DNA from: Brachybacterium paraconglomeratum
GTDB lineage: Bacteria > Actinomycetota > Actinomycetes > Actinomycetales > Dermabacteraceae
Direction of reading: 5' to 3'
Assembly (NCBI RefSeq): GCF_003994255.1
Contig: NZ_ML133856.1
Span: 62,001-126,000, forward strand
Length of the DNA stretch: 64,000 nucleotides
Within the stretch, counting starts at the first letter, position 1, and every line of letters starts with the position of its first letter. The position numbers and the translations under genes were made by a program. The notes beneath the pieces are model-generated. The model was not told the DNA's origin, did not search any database, and was given only the letters and a program-made list of their open reading frames with translations. This document shows, in pieces, positions 44,196 to 53,521 of the stretch.

Positions 44196-46649
44196 GTGGA
44201 TCTGATCACGCAATTCCCCCTCGGCGACGATCTCGCCGTCACCCTGCTCGTCCTCGGCCTGCTGGCCGTGGCCGCGCTCGTCGCCGGGGCGGTCGTGCCC
44301 ACCCGGCTGCGGCGCGACGAGGACAGCGCCGAGGTGGACCCGACCCTCGGACGGCGGCTCGGCGCGCCGCTGCTGTCCTCCGCCTCGATCCTGCTGTGGG
44401 TGGGGCTGCCGCTCGCCGTGGTGGTGTACCTGGCCCCCGGCGGGACCGACGACCGCATCCTGCGCTCGGCGATGCTGCTGGTCGGGCTCGCGCTCGGCCC
44501 GCTCGCGGCCTGGCGGGGCCTGGCGATCCAGCTCGCCGCGCTCGGCGTCGATCCCGAGCGGCGCGGGGCGATGGTCCCGCGTCTGGGGGCGCTCACGGTC
44601 GCCGGCGCGCTCGCGCTCGCCGCGCTGCCCGTGGTGATCGCGGTGTGGTTCCTGCAGACCACGGCCGGGCCTGCGCTCGTCGCCCTCGCCGCGGGCGCCG
44701 CGATCTCCGCCCTCGTGGTGCGGGCCAGCGCGGCCCCGGTCGAGGCGGGAGCGGCCGCGGCCGCGGTGCTGGTCGGCACCGACGAGCACGAGCTCGACGT
44801 CGACGACGAGGAGAACCTCGGCGGCCCCCACCTGCGCAGCGCCCGCATGGTGCGCCGCGGCGGGGCCCTCGGCGCCGACCTCGTCGCCGTCGCGACCGCC
44901 GGCGCCGCCCTCGGCGTGCTGCTCGGCGTGCCCGTCCTCGCGGCCGAGGGCTTCGTCGTCACGCTGCTGGCGCTGGGCACCGCGCTGCTCGCCGCGGGCG
45001 TCGCCGCCGTCGTCCCCCATGCGGGCCGCGAGGGCCACGAGCGCGGTGCGCTGCAGCTGGGCGGACTGATCCCCTCCGTGCTCGGCGCCGCCGGCGCGGT
45101 CGCCGCCGCGGCGCTGTGGATCCCCTCCCAGTACAAGGACCTCCGCTTCGAGGACGTCGGGCTCGAGAACTTCACCGACCCCGCGATCACCGGCGGCACC
45201 GACACCCCGCGCGAGCAGCTCGAGCCGCAGATCGAGGAGCTCGGCGGCGACCTGAGCCAGTTCATCTCCCAGACGGACGACTCGCAGTACGCCTCCGCCT
45301 TCCTCGACATGCTCGCCCTCTACGGCATCACCCCGAACGTCGTGGTCGCCGTGGCGCTCGGCCTCGGCGCCCTCGCCGCGCTCGCGGCGGTGCTGCTGCT
45401 GGGCGGCACCGGCCACCGCCTGGGCGGCTCCGTGCTGCGCGCCGCCCGCACCTCCCGCACCGGCGGGGCGCTCGGCCTCACCGCCGGCCTGGGCTCCACG
45501 GCGCTGACCGCCGCCGGGGCGCTCGCCCTCGTGGTCCTCATCGCCGCCGTGCTCTCCGTGCTCGCCGCCGGTGTGCCCTCCCTCGCCCTGACCCTCGCGG
45601 TCCACGCCGGCCTCGGCGCGCTGATCGTGGTCGCCGGCCACGCGGGGCCGCTGCTGGCCTCCACGCTGCTGGACCGCGCCGGGGCGGAGAGCGGCTCGCG
45701 CCGCGCCGCGGGCGGCATCGCGACCGGTCCGCTCGGCGCGCTGCTGCTCGCCGCAGTGCTGATCGGCCTCGGAGCCCTCGGACCCGTCGTCTCCGCGCTG
45801 CAGCTCGCCCCGCGCGCCGCGACCGTCTGGGAGGACCGGGCCCTGCACCTGGCGACCCCCGCCTCGCTCACCCTGCTCGGCGGCGTCGCCCTCGGCGTGG
45901 TGACCGTCCTGCTGATGACCTCCTCGCTCCTGGACGGCGCCCGCCGGCTCGGCGCGAACGCGGTCGTGGAGACCCGCGCGGCGATGCTCGAGGGCCGTGA
46001 CGGCGCGGACCTGCCCGAGCTGCCCGAGATGGTGCGACGGGCCGCGCTGACCCCCGTGGTCGTCGCGGTGCTCGCCCCGGTGGTGGCCGGCTTCGGGCTC
46101 GGCCCGGCCGCCCTACCGGGCCTCGTCGTCGGCGTGGTGCTGACCGCGGCGGGCCTGGGGCTGTGGACCCTCGGCTCCGCCTCGACCCTCGCCGGCGCCT
46201 CCGCCGTGATCGGCTCCGGCCGCTACGGCGGCCCCGGCTCCTGGGGGCACTCCGGCGCGCTCGGCGGGGCGGTGCTCACCGGCATCCTGCGCTCCGTGAT
46301 CGGCTCGGTGGCGCTGCCGCTGGCGCTGACCGCTTCGCTGCTCTCCGCGCTCGCGGTGAGCGCCGTGGTGGGGATGAGCACCGACGGCACCAGCTCCTAT
46401 CTCCGCTGGGGCATCGCCGTGGTCGCGATCATCATCGCGCTGACCTGCTGGGTCATCACCGCCACCGCGCCCGAGGTGGACCTCGAGGACGAGCACGAGG
46501 AGCTGTCCCGCCCGCTCTTCTCCCGCAGCGCGGAGGAGGCCCCGGAGGAATCCCTGGACGCGATGGACTGGGAGGTCGACGAGGAGGACCGCCACGAGGT
46601 CACCGTCACCGCCCGGCCCACCCGCAGGAAGCGCAAGGGCAAGGGCTGA
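44196..46649 (+). CDS. degenerate membrane-bound pyrophosphatase homologue, probably inactive
   Basis: 817 residues with about sixteen membrane segments and an acidic then basic C-terminal tail. Several stretches follow H+-translocating pyrophosphatase in order: ARMVRRGGALGADLVAVA (~217-234), ARTSRTGGALGLTAGLGSTA (~417), VAVLAPVVAGFGLGPAALPG (~623) and SGRYGGPGSWGHSGALGG (~674). The catalytic motifs are gone: nothing like DNVGDNVGD follows GADLV, the DAYGPIADNAGG segment reads VHAGLGALIVVAGHAG, and the final GDTVGDPFKDT region reads GGAVLTGILRS. It cannot hydrolyse pyrophosphate in the known way. GTG start with GGAAGC upstream; 32 bases after the thioredoxin-NHL gene. Confidence 0.65.
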   Translation: MDLITQFPLGDDLAVTLLVLGLLAVAALVAGAVVPTRLRRDEDSAEVDPTLGRRLGAPLLSSASILLWVGLPLAVVVYLAPGGTDDRILRSAMLLVGLALGPLAAWRGLAIQLAALGVDPERRGAMVPRLGALTVAGALALAALPVVIAVWFLQTTAGPALVALAAGAAISALVVRASAAPVEAGAAAAAVLVGTDEHELDVDDEENLGGPHLRSARMVRRGGALGADLVAVATAGAALGVLLGVPVLAAEGFVVTLLALGTALLAAGVAAVVPHAGREGHERGALQLGGLIPSVLGAAGAVAAAALWIPSQYKDLRFEDVGLENFTDPAITGGTDTPREQLEPQIEELGGDLSQFISQTDDSQYASAFLDMLALYGITPNVVVAVALGLGALAALAAVLLLGGTGHRLGGSVLRAARTSRTGGALGLTAGLGSTALTAAGALALVVLIAAVLSVLAAGVPSLALTLAVHAGLGALIVVAGHAGPLLASTLLDRAGAESGSRRAAGGIATGPLGALLLAAVLIGLGALGPVVSALQLAPRAATVWEDRALHLATPASLTLLGGVALGVVTVLLMTSSLLDGARRLGANAVVETRAAMLEGRDGADLPELPEMVRRAALTPVVVAVLAPVVAGFGLGPAALPGLVVGVVLTAAGLGLWTLGSASTLAGASAVIGSGRYGGPGSWGHSGALGGAVLTGILRSVIGSVALPLALTASLLSALAVSAVVGMSTDGTSSYLRWGIAVVAIIIALTCWVITATAPEVDLEDEHEELSRPLFSRSAEEAPEESLDAMDWEVDEEDRHEVTVTARPTRRKRKGKG

Positions 46650-46660
46650 GGCGCCGGCGC

Positions 46661-47236
46661 TCAGACGGTCGCGCCGAGCCCCTGCAGCACGAAGCGCTCC
46701 AGCGCCTCGCGCGGGTAGCGCTTCGCGGAGGAGCCGACGAGCAGGCCGTTGATGATCCGGACGGTGCCGGTCACGTCGAGGTCGGCGGAGAAGTCGCCCG
46801 CCGCGATCCCGGCCTCCACGATCGTGCTGAGCACCTCCTCGATCAGCACCACGTGCTCGCGCATCCGCGAGGCCGCGTCGGGGGTGAGGGAGGCCCGGCC
46901 CGCGGCCTGCGGGACGTGGAAGGAGACGGTGAGCTCCAGCTGGGTGCGCACGTAGGCGATGACCGCCTCGCGCGGGGTCGCCGAGTCGCTGACCCCGGCC
47001 CGCAGCTGGGTGATGTAGTCCGTCGTCTCGTGGATCGCGTACTCGATCAGGAGGGTCTCGCGGTCGGGGAAGTGGTTGTACATCGCGGTGCGGCCCACGC
47101 CGGCCGCGGCCGCGATGCGGGAGAAGGTGATGGTCTCGAACTCCTGGGTCTCCAGCAGCTCGGCCAGGGCGGCGAAGATCTTCTCCCGCGTGCGTTCGCG
47201 GTGCTCCTCGAGCGACCCTCCGATGATCTTGGGCAT
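46661..47236 (-). CDS. TetR-family transcriptional regulator
   Basis: 191-residue regulator with the TetR N-terminal helix-turn-helix (FSRIAAAAGVGRTAMYNHFPDRETLLIEY, residues ~38-66) and a helical ligand-binding C-terminal domain. Convergent with the pyrophosphatase-like gene. A TAAGAAT box shortly before the ATG could be a leaderless -10. Target unknown; the TetR-type palindrome in the bkd promoter at 27339 is a candidate but far away. Confidence 0.87.
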   Translation of the reverse strand: MPKIIGGSLEEHRERTREKIFAALAELLETQEFETITFSRIAAAAGVGRTAMYNHFPDRETLLIEYAIHETTDYITQLRAGVSDSATPREAVIAYVRTQLELTVSFHVPQAAGRASLTPDAASRMREHVVLIEEVLSTIVEAGIAAGDFSADLDVTGTVRIINGLLVGSSAKRYPREALERFVLQGLGATV

Positions 47237-47409
47237 GCCGCATTCTTACACTCACCGGGACGTTCGACAGAACCCGTGTGCCGCAGACCCCTGCGCGAAG
47301 GGGGATCGGAGCGCGTCACGCCGCGGCGGGGAGCGAGGCGGGAGAAGGGCGCGGGCCCACTCGGACGTGATCCTGGACTTCGACCCCTGGCATGACCCCG
47401 ACATGACGG

Positions 47410-47441
47410 AGCCGCGACCTCCGGGGACGGAGATCGCGGCT
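47410..47441 (-). terminator. hairpin downstream of tRNA-Gly
   Basis: AGCCGCGA pairs with TCGCGGCT, extended inward by CTCC/GGAG. It lies 11 bases past the tRNA 3' end on the tRNA strand. The rest of 47237-47409 holds nothing recognisable. Confidence 0.45.
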
Positions 47442-47452
47442 CTGGTCGCGAG

Positions 47453-47523
47453 AGCGGGTGACGGGAATCGAACCCGCGCTGTCAGCTTGGGAAGCTGAAG
47501 TTCTACCATTGAACTACACCCGC
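47453..47523 (-). tRNA. tRNA-Gly (anticodon CCC)
   Basis: Cloverleaf on the minus strand: acceptor GCGGGTG/CACCCGC, D-arm TAGTTCAATGGTAGAAC, anticodon stem TCAGC/GCTGA with loop TTCCCAA (anticodon CCC), T-arm CGGGTTCGATTCCCG. Discriminator U; CCA is not encoded. Confidence 0.93.
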
Positions 47524-47651
47524 GAAACGGTGCCCGGCCGGAGCAGGAGGCCTGCCGTCCGAGCGAACGGGAGACAGCATACCCCCTCTCCGGAGTGGTC
47601 CGCGAACCGGGATGATTCGGGACGGGCTCACGCACGGCGCCGGCGGGGGAC

Positions 47652-47657
47652 TAGTCT
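47652..47657 (+). promoter_or_regulatory. leaderless promoter of dcd
   Basis: TAGTCT -10, seven bases, then GTG 47665. Confidence 0.55.
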
Positions 47658-47664
47658 GTTCGCC

Positions 47665-48261
47665 GTGCTGCTGAGCGATCGAGACATCCGGGCCGAGATC
47701 GAGGCCGGACGGGTGCGGCTGTCCCCGTTCGACGAGGCGATGATCCAGCCCGCCTCCGTGGACGTGCGGATCGACCGCTTCTTCCGCCTCTTCGACAACC
47801 ACAAGCACGCCCTGATCGACCCCTCGATCGAGCAGGCGGACCTCACGCGCGAGGTCGCCGTCGATCCCGACGAGGCGTACATGCTGCATCCGGGGGAGTT
47901 CGTGCTCGCCTCGACCTATGAGCAGATCACCCTGCCGGACGACGTCGCCGCCCGGCTGGAGGGCAAGAGCTCGCTGGGCCGGCTGGGGCTGCTGACCCAT
48001 TCGACCGCCGGGTTCATCGACCCCGGCTTCGACGGGCACATCACCCTGGAGCTGTCGAACATGGCGACCCTCCCGGTGGCGCTGTGGCCCGGCATGAAGA
48101 TCGGCCAGCTGTGCTTCTTCCGCCTCTCCAGCCCGTCGCAGAACCCCTACGGCAGCGCCGGGAACCTCAACCGCTATCTCGGCCAGCGCGGGCCCACCCC
48201 CTCCCGCTCGGCGCAGAACTTCCATCGCACCCGGATCCCTCTCCAGGAGGAGCAGCAGTGA
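47665..48261 (+). CDS. dcd: dCTP deaminase (probably bifunctional dUMP-forming)
   Basis: 198-residue trimeric enzyme converting dCTP to dUTP, in actinobacteria usually on to dUMP. Conserved [17 protein letters not shown] at the start, [18 protein letters not shown], and the active-site stretch [20 protein letters not shown] then [14 protein letters not shown]. The GTG start follows a leaderless -10; frame open further 5' runs through the tRNA and is not coding. Overlaps the next gene by 4 bases. Confidence 0.94.
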   Translation: MLLSDRDIRAEIEAGRVRLSPFDEAMIQPASVDVRIDRFFRLFDNHKHALIDPSIEQADLTREVAVDPDEAYMLHPGEFVLASTYEQITLPDDVAARLEGKSSLGRLGLLTHSTAGFIDPGFDGHITLELSNMATLPVALWPGMKIGQLCFFRLSSPSQNPYGSAGNLNRYLGQRGPTPSRSAQNFHRTRIPLQEEQQ

Positions 48262-49064
48262 CCGAGCCGGTCCGCACCAGCCATCGTCTCCAGCTGCCGC
48301 GGGACACCGACCCCGCCGAGGTGCTCACGATGATCCTCAACGTCCGCCCCACCGCCCGGGAGGGCGAGGGCGGGGTGATCGAGATCGGCGACGACGTCCG
48401 CCTGGTCCCCGACCGGACGCCGCGCGGGGCGGGACGCTGGACCCTGGAGACCCCACGGGTGCGCGAGGACCCCGTCCCCGAGGGCATGGTCGACTCCCAC
48501 GGCTACGGCCGCGCCTTCCCCGAGGGGCTGCCCTTCGGCGTGGAGCGGGAGAGCCTCGACCTGGCCTGGGCGCTCGCACGGCGTATGTACGGCGCTGTCG
48601 TCACCGACGACCACGTCCGCCTCGAGCCGCATCCGTACCACGTGCGGGACCTGACGGTCACGAGCCCCCACGCCCTCGCGCCGGAGTCCCTCGCCCAGCT
48701 GCTCGCGCCGCTCGAGCCGGAGGCGGAGCTGGACCGCGCCCCCGAGGAGACCTCCCGCACCGGCTACGGGCTCACCGCGCCGTTGCCCGGCGGCGACGTG
48801 ATCGAGGTGCGGGTGGGGCGCAGCGCCCGCCCCGTCGCCCTCAGCGCCCTCGAATGGCTGGGCGATGCCGTGGACTACCAGCTGGTCCACGTCACCGCGG
48901 ACCCGGAGGAGGACGCGATCGAGACGCCGGACGCCCCGACGGCGGAGCGCTGGCAGGAGGCGTACCGGCGCATCGGGGTGATCGCCGGGCTGATCGCCGA
49001 GAGCGTCGGCGGCTACGTCCTGGACCTCGACGGCCTCCTGGTGGACCCCGCCGACCTCGCCTGA
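48258..49064 (+). CDS. hypothetical protein downstream of dcd
   Basis: 268-residue soluble, acidic protein with no recognised domain. GTG start overlaps the dcd stop (GTGA), so it is expressed with dcd. It has a two-part look: residues ~20-130 ([20 protein letters not shown]) and ~135-268 ([20 protein letters not shown]), ending with a helix and [15 protein letters not shown]. No signal peptide or membrane segment. Confidence 0.65.
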   Translation: MTEPVRTSHRLQLPRDTDPAEVLTMILNVRPTAREGEGGVIEIGDDVRLVPDRTPRGAGRWTLETPRVREDPVPEGMVDSHGYGRAFPEGLPFGVERESLDLAWALARRMYGAVVTDDHVRLEPHPYHVRDLTVTSPHALAPESLAQLLAPLEPEAELDRAPEETSRTGYGLTAPLPGGDVIEVRVGRSARPVALSALEWLGDAVDYQLVHVTADPEEDAIETPDAPTAERWQEAYRRIGVIAGLIAESVGGYVLDLDGLLVDPADLA

Positions 49065-49115
49065 TCCCGGTCAGGCGGCTGAACCCGGTCGGACGTGTGA
49101 TCCCGGTCAGGCGGC
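49062..49115. repeat. 18-base direct repeat at convergent gene ends
   Basis: TGATCCCGGTCAGGCGGC occurs at 49062-49079 and 49098-49115. Copy 1 starts exactly at the stop codon of the dcd-linked gene; copy 2 contains the stop (TCA on plus) of the convergent MFS gene. A shorter partial copy (ACCCGGTCGG) lies between. Confidence 0.65.
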
Positions 49116-50450
49116 CGGGGCTCCCGAGCGCGCGGCCGAGGCGGCGCGGCCCGCCGCCCCCAGCCGGATCGGCAGGAACGCCACCAGGCCCAGCGCCATC
49201 ACGATCACGATCCCGAGGATCCCGGTGCGGGTCTCGCCGGAGAGCGCGACCGTCGCTGCGAAGGCCGCGGTGCCGAGGAACCCGAGCGCCCGGCCCGTTG
49301 TCGCGTAGAGGCCGAAGTTCTCCGTCTCCCGGCCCGGGAGCGAGAGCCGGGTGAGCAGGTTCCGCGAGGCGGACTGCACGGGGCCGACGAACAGGCAGAT
49401 CGCCAGGCCCGCGACCCAGAACACGATCGTCGGCTCGAAGGCGAGCACCACCAGGCCCAGCACGATGATGCCGGCGCAGCCGGCGATGATCACGGGGCGG
49501 GGGCCGACGCGGTCGTCGACCCTCCCGCCGAGGAACACCCCGACGCCGGCGACGAGGTTCGCGGCGATGCCGAAGACGATGATCTCCACCGCCCCGAAGC
49601 CGTAGGCGTTCGCGGCGAGGACGCCCGCGATCGAGAACACGGCGCCGAGTCCGTCACGGTAGATCGCGGAGGCGACCAGGTACTGGAGCATCACCGGCTC
49701 CTCCTTCACCGCCCGGAGCACGCGGCGGATGATCGAGGCGTAGCCCTGCCAAGGGCTCCAGCGCTCGCCGGGCGCGGTGGCCGGGTGGCGCGGGGCGCGG
49801 AGCATCAGCGGGAGCGTCCCGAGGAGGATCCACAGCGCCACGAACAGGGGGATCGCCCGGTAGTTCCAGCCGTCCTCGCCCGTGATCCCCAGCATTCCCG
49901 TCCCCGGCATCACGAAGAGCACCAGCACCAGGCCCAGGCACACGATCGAGCCCCAGTAGCCGACCGCCCAGGCGGTCCCCGAGATCCGTCCCCGGTTCTC
50001 GGGGGTGGAGATCTCCGGCAGCACCGAGTTCACGAACACGCCGGCGAGCTCGCTGAAGACGACCGCGAGCGCGATCAGCACCGCTCCGAGGGTGAGGTAG
50101 TCGGAGTCGAGCCTCACCAGCGGCATCAGCGCGACGGTCGCCACGGTGGCGAGCGTCGTGATCCGCAGCAGGGCGTTGCGGGCGCCGCCGGAGTCGGCGA
50201 GGTTGCCCAGCAGCGGGGCGAGCAGCGCGACGGCGACAGCGCCGATCGACTGCCAGGTGGTCAGCACCTGCGAGCCGTGGGCCTGCGCGGCGGTGATCGC
50301 CTCCTCGCCGACCGCGCCCTCGGAGGCGACGCCGCTGGCCACGTAGGTGGCGAAGACGAAGGTGAGGATGACGGAGCTGAAGGCGGACATGCCGCCGTCC
50401 CACAGTGCGAAGGGGACGACCGGGGGACGGAGCCGTCGGGGCGAGGTCAT
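49107..50450 (-). CDS. UMF1/Atg22-like MFS transporter
   Basis: About 447 residues with twelve membrane segments. The N-terminus PFALWDGGMSAFSSVILTFV resembles the start of UMF1-family (Atg22-like, amino-acid efflux) proteins, and GRISGTAWAVGYWGSIVCLG and YATTGRALGFLGTA are further family-like stretches. ATG 50450 is chosen over ATG 50456 because TAGAGT (50457-50462, minus) ends six bases before it, a leaderless promoter. Substrate unknown. Converges with the dcd operon. Confidence 0.8.
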   Translation of the reverse strand: MTSPRRLRPPVVPFALWDGGMSAFSSVILTFVFATYVASGVASEGAVGEEAITAAQAHGSQVLTTWQSIGAVAVALLAPLLGNLADSGGARNALLRITTLATVATVALMPLVRLDSDYLTLGAVLIALAVVFSELAGVFVNSVLPEISTPENRGRISGTAWAVGYWGSIVCLGLVLVLFVMPGTGMLGITGEDGWNYRAIPLFVALWILLGTLPLMLRAPRHPATAPGERWSPWQGYASIIRRVLRAVKEEPVMLQYLVASAIYRDGLGAVFSIAGVLAANAYGFGAVEIIVFGIAANLVAGVGVFLGGRVDDRVGPRPVIIAGCAGIIVLGLVVLAFEPTIVFWVAGLAICLFVGPVQSASRNLLTRLSLPGRETENFGLYATTGRALGFLGTAAFAATVALSGETRTGILGIVIVMALGLVAFLPIRLGAAGRAASAARSGAPAA

Positions 50451-50456
50451 GGCCAT

Positions 50457-50462
50457 ACTCTA
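50457..50462 (-). promoter_or_regulatory. leaderless promoter of the UMF1-like gene
   Basis: TAGAGT on the minus strand; it overlaps no ribosome site and decides the start codon at 50450. Confidence 0.5.
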
Positions 50463-50541
50463 CGGAGCGACGGGCCCCGTGCCGTGGGCCCCGCCCGCTG
50501 TGAGATCAGTGGAGGCCCAGGAACGGAGCCGCCCCCTCCCG

Positions 50542-50547
50542 TAGGAT
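50542..50547 (+). promoter_or_regulatory. mnh operon promoter -10
   Basis: TAGGAT. It overlaps the ATG at 50546, which therefore cannot be the start; transcription would begin near 50554, and GTG 50585 with GGACGGAGA upstream is used instead. Confidence 0.5.
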
Positions 50548-50584
50548 GGCACCTGGCCCTTTCCCCGCGCCGGACGGAGATTCC

Positions 50585-53521
50585 GTGTTCACGATGCTGC
50601 TCGCCCACATGGTGGCGGCGCTCGTGGCTCCCCTCCTCGTCCGCTGGATCGGGCGCAGCGCCTTCTACCCCCTGGCCGTGGTGCCCGCCGCCTCCGCCGT
50701 GTGGCTGGCGACCTTCGATCCGCGCTCCCTCGGGGAGGCGCCGGTCGAGGTGTCCGTCCCCTGGATCCCCGCCTTCGGGATCGACCTCGCCTTCCGCCTG
50801 GACACCCTCAGCTGGGTGCTCGGCCTGATCGCCACCGGCATCGGGGCGATGGTGCTGCTGTACTGCGCGCGCTACTTCAAGGACTCCGAGCCGGGGCTGG
50901 GCCGCTTCGCCGGCGTGCTCACCGCCTTCGCCGGCGCGATGGTGGGTCTGGTCCTGGCCGACGACGTCATGGTGATCTACACCTTCTGGGAGCTCACCAC
51001 CGTCTTCTCCTATCTGCTGGTGGGCCACTACCAGGACAAGCAGGCCTCTCGCCGTGCGGCGCTGAACGCCCTGATCTCCACCACCGCCGGCGGCCTGGCG
51101 ATGCTGGTGGGCATGCTGATGGTCGCCGCCGAGGCGGGCACCCTGCGCCTGTCCGAGATCGTCGCGGACCCGATGTGGACCGAGGCAGGCCCCTTCCTGA
51201 TCACCGCCATGGTGCTCATGCTCGCGGGCGCGACCAGCAAGTCCGCGCTCGTGCCGACCCACTTCTGGCTCCCCGGCGCGATGGCGGCCCCGACCCCGGT
51301 CTCCGCCTACCTGCACGCCGCGGCGATGGTGAAGGCGGGCATCTACCTGATCCTCCGCATGGCGCCGGCGCTGACCCACCTCGAGGTGATCACGGTCGTC
51401 CTGGCGGTGCTCGGCGCGGCGACGATGCTGCTCGGCGGCTGGCGCGCGCTGCGGCAGACCGACATCAAGCTGCTACTCGCCTACGGCACCGTCTCCCAGC
51501 TCGGATTCCTCGCCGCCGTCACGGGCCTGGCCACTCACGACGCGGTGCTCGCGGGGCTCGCGATGCTGATCGCCCATGCGCTGTTCAAGGCACCGCTGTT
51601 CATGGTCGTGGGCATCATCGACAAGCGGTTCGGCACCCGCGACCTGCGCATCCTCTCCGGCGTGGGCCGGGTAGCGCCCGTCCTCGCCGTGATCGGCACG
51701 CTCTCGGCGGCCTCGATGGCCGCGGTCCCGCCGCTGTACGGCTTCGTCGCCAAGGAGTCGATCTACTCGGCGCTCTGGTACGCGGGCGGATGGCAGCGCC
51801 TGCTCCTGATCGCGCTGGTCGCCGGATCCGTCCTCACCGTCGCCTACTCCTGGCGCTTCGTGCGCGGTGCCTTCGGCCCGGCACCCGGCGCCCCCCGCGT
51901 CGCCGCCGTGCGGATCACCCCGCTGTATTTGCTCGCGCCCGCGCTGATCACCGCGGCGTCCCTCGCCCTGATCGTGCTGACCTCGCCGCTGGAGGAGATG
52001 CTGCGCGCCTACGCCTCGGTGCTCCCGGAGACGGGGGAGGGGATCCACCTCGTGGTCATCCCGCACCTGGGAGTGCCGCTGCTCGCCTCGGCGATCACCC
52101 TCGGCCTGGGCATGGTCCTGTGCCTGATCCCGCGGCCCGTGGCGCTGCTCCAGAAGGCGGTCTCCCCGTTGACCTGGGCGCCCGAGCGGGCGCTGGACGT
52201 GCTCGACGCCGAGCGCGGCTTCCGCCGCATCCTGCGCACGGTCGACAAGCTCTCGATCGTCATCACGCCCCTGTTCCAGCGGGGCTCGCTGCCCTACACC
52301 CTGGGCACGATGCTCGTGGTGCTGCTGGCGCTGGTGGCCCCGGTCGCGCTGACCCAGTCGCCGCTGCCGGACAACCTGGTGCTCTTCCAGCACCCGGTCG
52401 AGCTGATCGTCCTGCCCGTCGCGGCGCTCGCCGCGATCGGCGCCGCGCGCTCCCGGCGCCGTCTGCGGGCGGTCTTCCTGATCACCGTCACCGGCTACAG
52501 CGTGGCCGTGCTCTTCATGGTCGCGGGCGCTCCCGACGTCGCCACCACCCAGGTGCTGGTCGAGACCGCGATGACCGTCGTGCTCGTGCTCGTGCTGCGC
52601 CGTCTGCCGCTGCACTTCTCGCGCCGGCCGCTGCGGATCGGCGCCTGGGGCCGGTGGGCGATCGCGATCTCGACCGCGCTCGTGCTGTGCGGCGGCGCCC
52701 TGTACGCGGCCGACGCCCGCTACCGGGAGGCCCTCGGTACGGGCCTGATCGAGCCGGCCTACGAGATCGGCGGCGGCCACAACGTCGTCAACGTGACCCT
52801 GGTCGACGCCCGCGTCTGGGACACGATGGGCGAGATCTCCGTGCTGCTCGTGGTCGCCACCGGCGTCGCCTCGCTGATCTTCGTGACCCGGCGCGAGCGG
52901 CCCATCGCCCGCGTGCGCGACCTCGACGCCTCGCGCACCTCGATCTGGCGCCGTCGCGCGGACCCGGCCCTGCCGCAGAACGCGCTCGACTTCGATGCGC
53001 GCCCCGATGACGTCGCGGGCGGCAACCGCTGGCGCACCTGGCTCTCGGCCGGGCTGACCCTCGCGCCCGAGCGGCGGATGGTGATCCTGGAGGTCATCAC
53101 CCGCATCGCCTTCCCGATGATGATGATGTTCTCCGTGTACCTGCTGATGGCCGGTCACAACCTGCCCGGCGGCGGATTCGCCGGAGGCCTCGTCGCGGGG
53201 CTGGCCCTCGCGGTGCGCTATCTCGCCGGGGGCCGCTACGAGCTCACCGAGGCCGCCCCGGTCCAGGCCGGCTTCGTGCTCGGCACCGGCATGGCCCTCG
53301 CGGTGATCTCCGGGGTGCTGCCCCTCCTCGTCGGCGGCAACGTCTTCTCCCAGGCGACGCCCGTAGTGCACGTGCCGCTGCTGGGCGAGCTGCACTTCCC
53401 GACAGCGCTGCTGTTCGACCTGGGCGTGTACCTCGTGGTGGTCGGCGTGATGCTCGACTTCCTGCGCTCCCTCGGCGCCCAGATCGACCAGCAGCAGGAG
53501 GCCGATGTCGATGCCCGTTAG
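50585..53521 (+). CDS. mnhA: Na+/H+ antiporter subunit MnhA fused to MnhB
   Basis: 978 residues. Residues 1-~500 are the NuoL-like proton-channel part (TFWELTTVFSYLLVGHYQDK, the lysine helix KSALVPTHFWLPGAMAAPTP, YLHAAAMVKAGIYL). Then come the MnhA-specific C-terminal part (APDVATTQVLVETAMTVVLV) and an MnhB domain (RIAFPMMMMFSVYLLMAGHN, LPGGGFAGGLVAGLAL). The A-B fusion is the usual actinobacterial form of the Mrp complex. Exchanges external H+ for internal Na+ for pH and salt tolerance. GTG 50585 chosen from the ribosome site and promoter position. Confidence 0.92.
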   Translation: MFTMLLAHMVAALVAPLLVRWIGRSAFYPLAVVPAASAVWLATFDPRSLGEAPVEVSVPWIPAFGIDLAFRLDTLSWVLGLIATGIGAMVLLYCARYFKDSEPGLGRFAGVLTAFAGAMVGLVLADDVMVIYTFWELTTVFSYLLVGHYQDKQASRRAALNALISTTAGGLAMLVGMLMVAAEAGTLRLSEIVADPMWTEAGPFLITAMVLMLAGATSKSALVPTHFWLPGAMAAPTPVSAYLHAAAMVKAGIYLILRMAPALTHLEVITVVLAVLGAATMLLGGWRALRQTDIKLLLAYGTVSQLGFLAAVTGLATHDAVLAGLAMLIAHALFKAPLFMVVGIIDKRFGTRDLRILSGVGRVAPVLAVIGTLSAASMAAVPPLYGFVAKESIYSALWYAGGWQRLLLIALVAGSVLTVAYSWRFVRGAFGPAPGAPRVAAVRITPLYLLAPALITAASLALIVLTSPLEEMLRAYASVLPETGEGIHLVVIPHLGVPLLASAITLGLGMVLCLIPRPVALLQKAVSPLTWAPERALDVLDAERGFRRILRTVDKLSIVITPLFQRGSLPYTLGTMLVVLLALVAPVALTQSPLPDNLVLFQHPVELIVLPVAALAAIGAARSRRRLRAVFLITVTGYSVAVLFMVAGAPDVATTQVLVETAMTVVLVLVLRRLPLHFSRRPLRIGAWGRWAIAISTALVLCGGALYAADARYREALGTGLIEPAYEIGGGHNVVNVTLVDARVWDTMGEISVLLVVATGVASLIFVTRRERPIARVRDLDASRTSIWRRRADPALPQNALDFDARPDDVAGGNRWRTWLSAGLTLAPERRMVILEVITRIAFPMMMMFSVYLLMAGHNLPGGGFAGGLVAGLALAVRYLAGGRYELTEAAPVQAGFVLGTGMALAVISGVLPLLVGGNVFSQATPVVHVPLLGELHFPTALLFDLGVYLVVVGVMLDFLRSLGAQIDQQQEADVDAR

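Noticed and set aside
50546-50584. ATG 50546 as the mnhA start
   Set aside because: It overlaps the predicted -10 TAGGAT and lacks a ribosome site; GTG 50585 has GGACGGAGA upstream.
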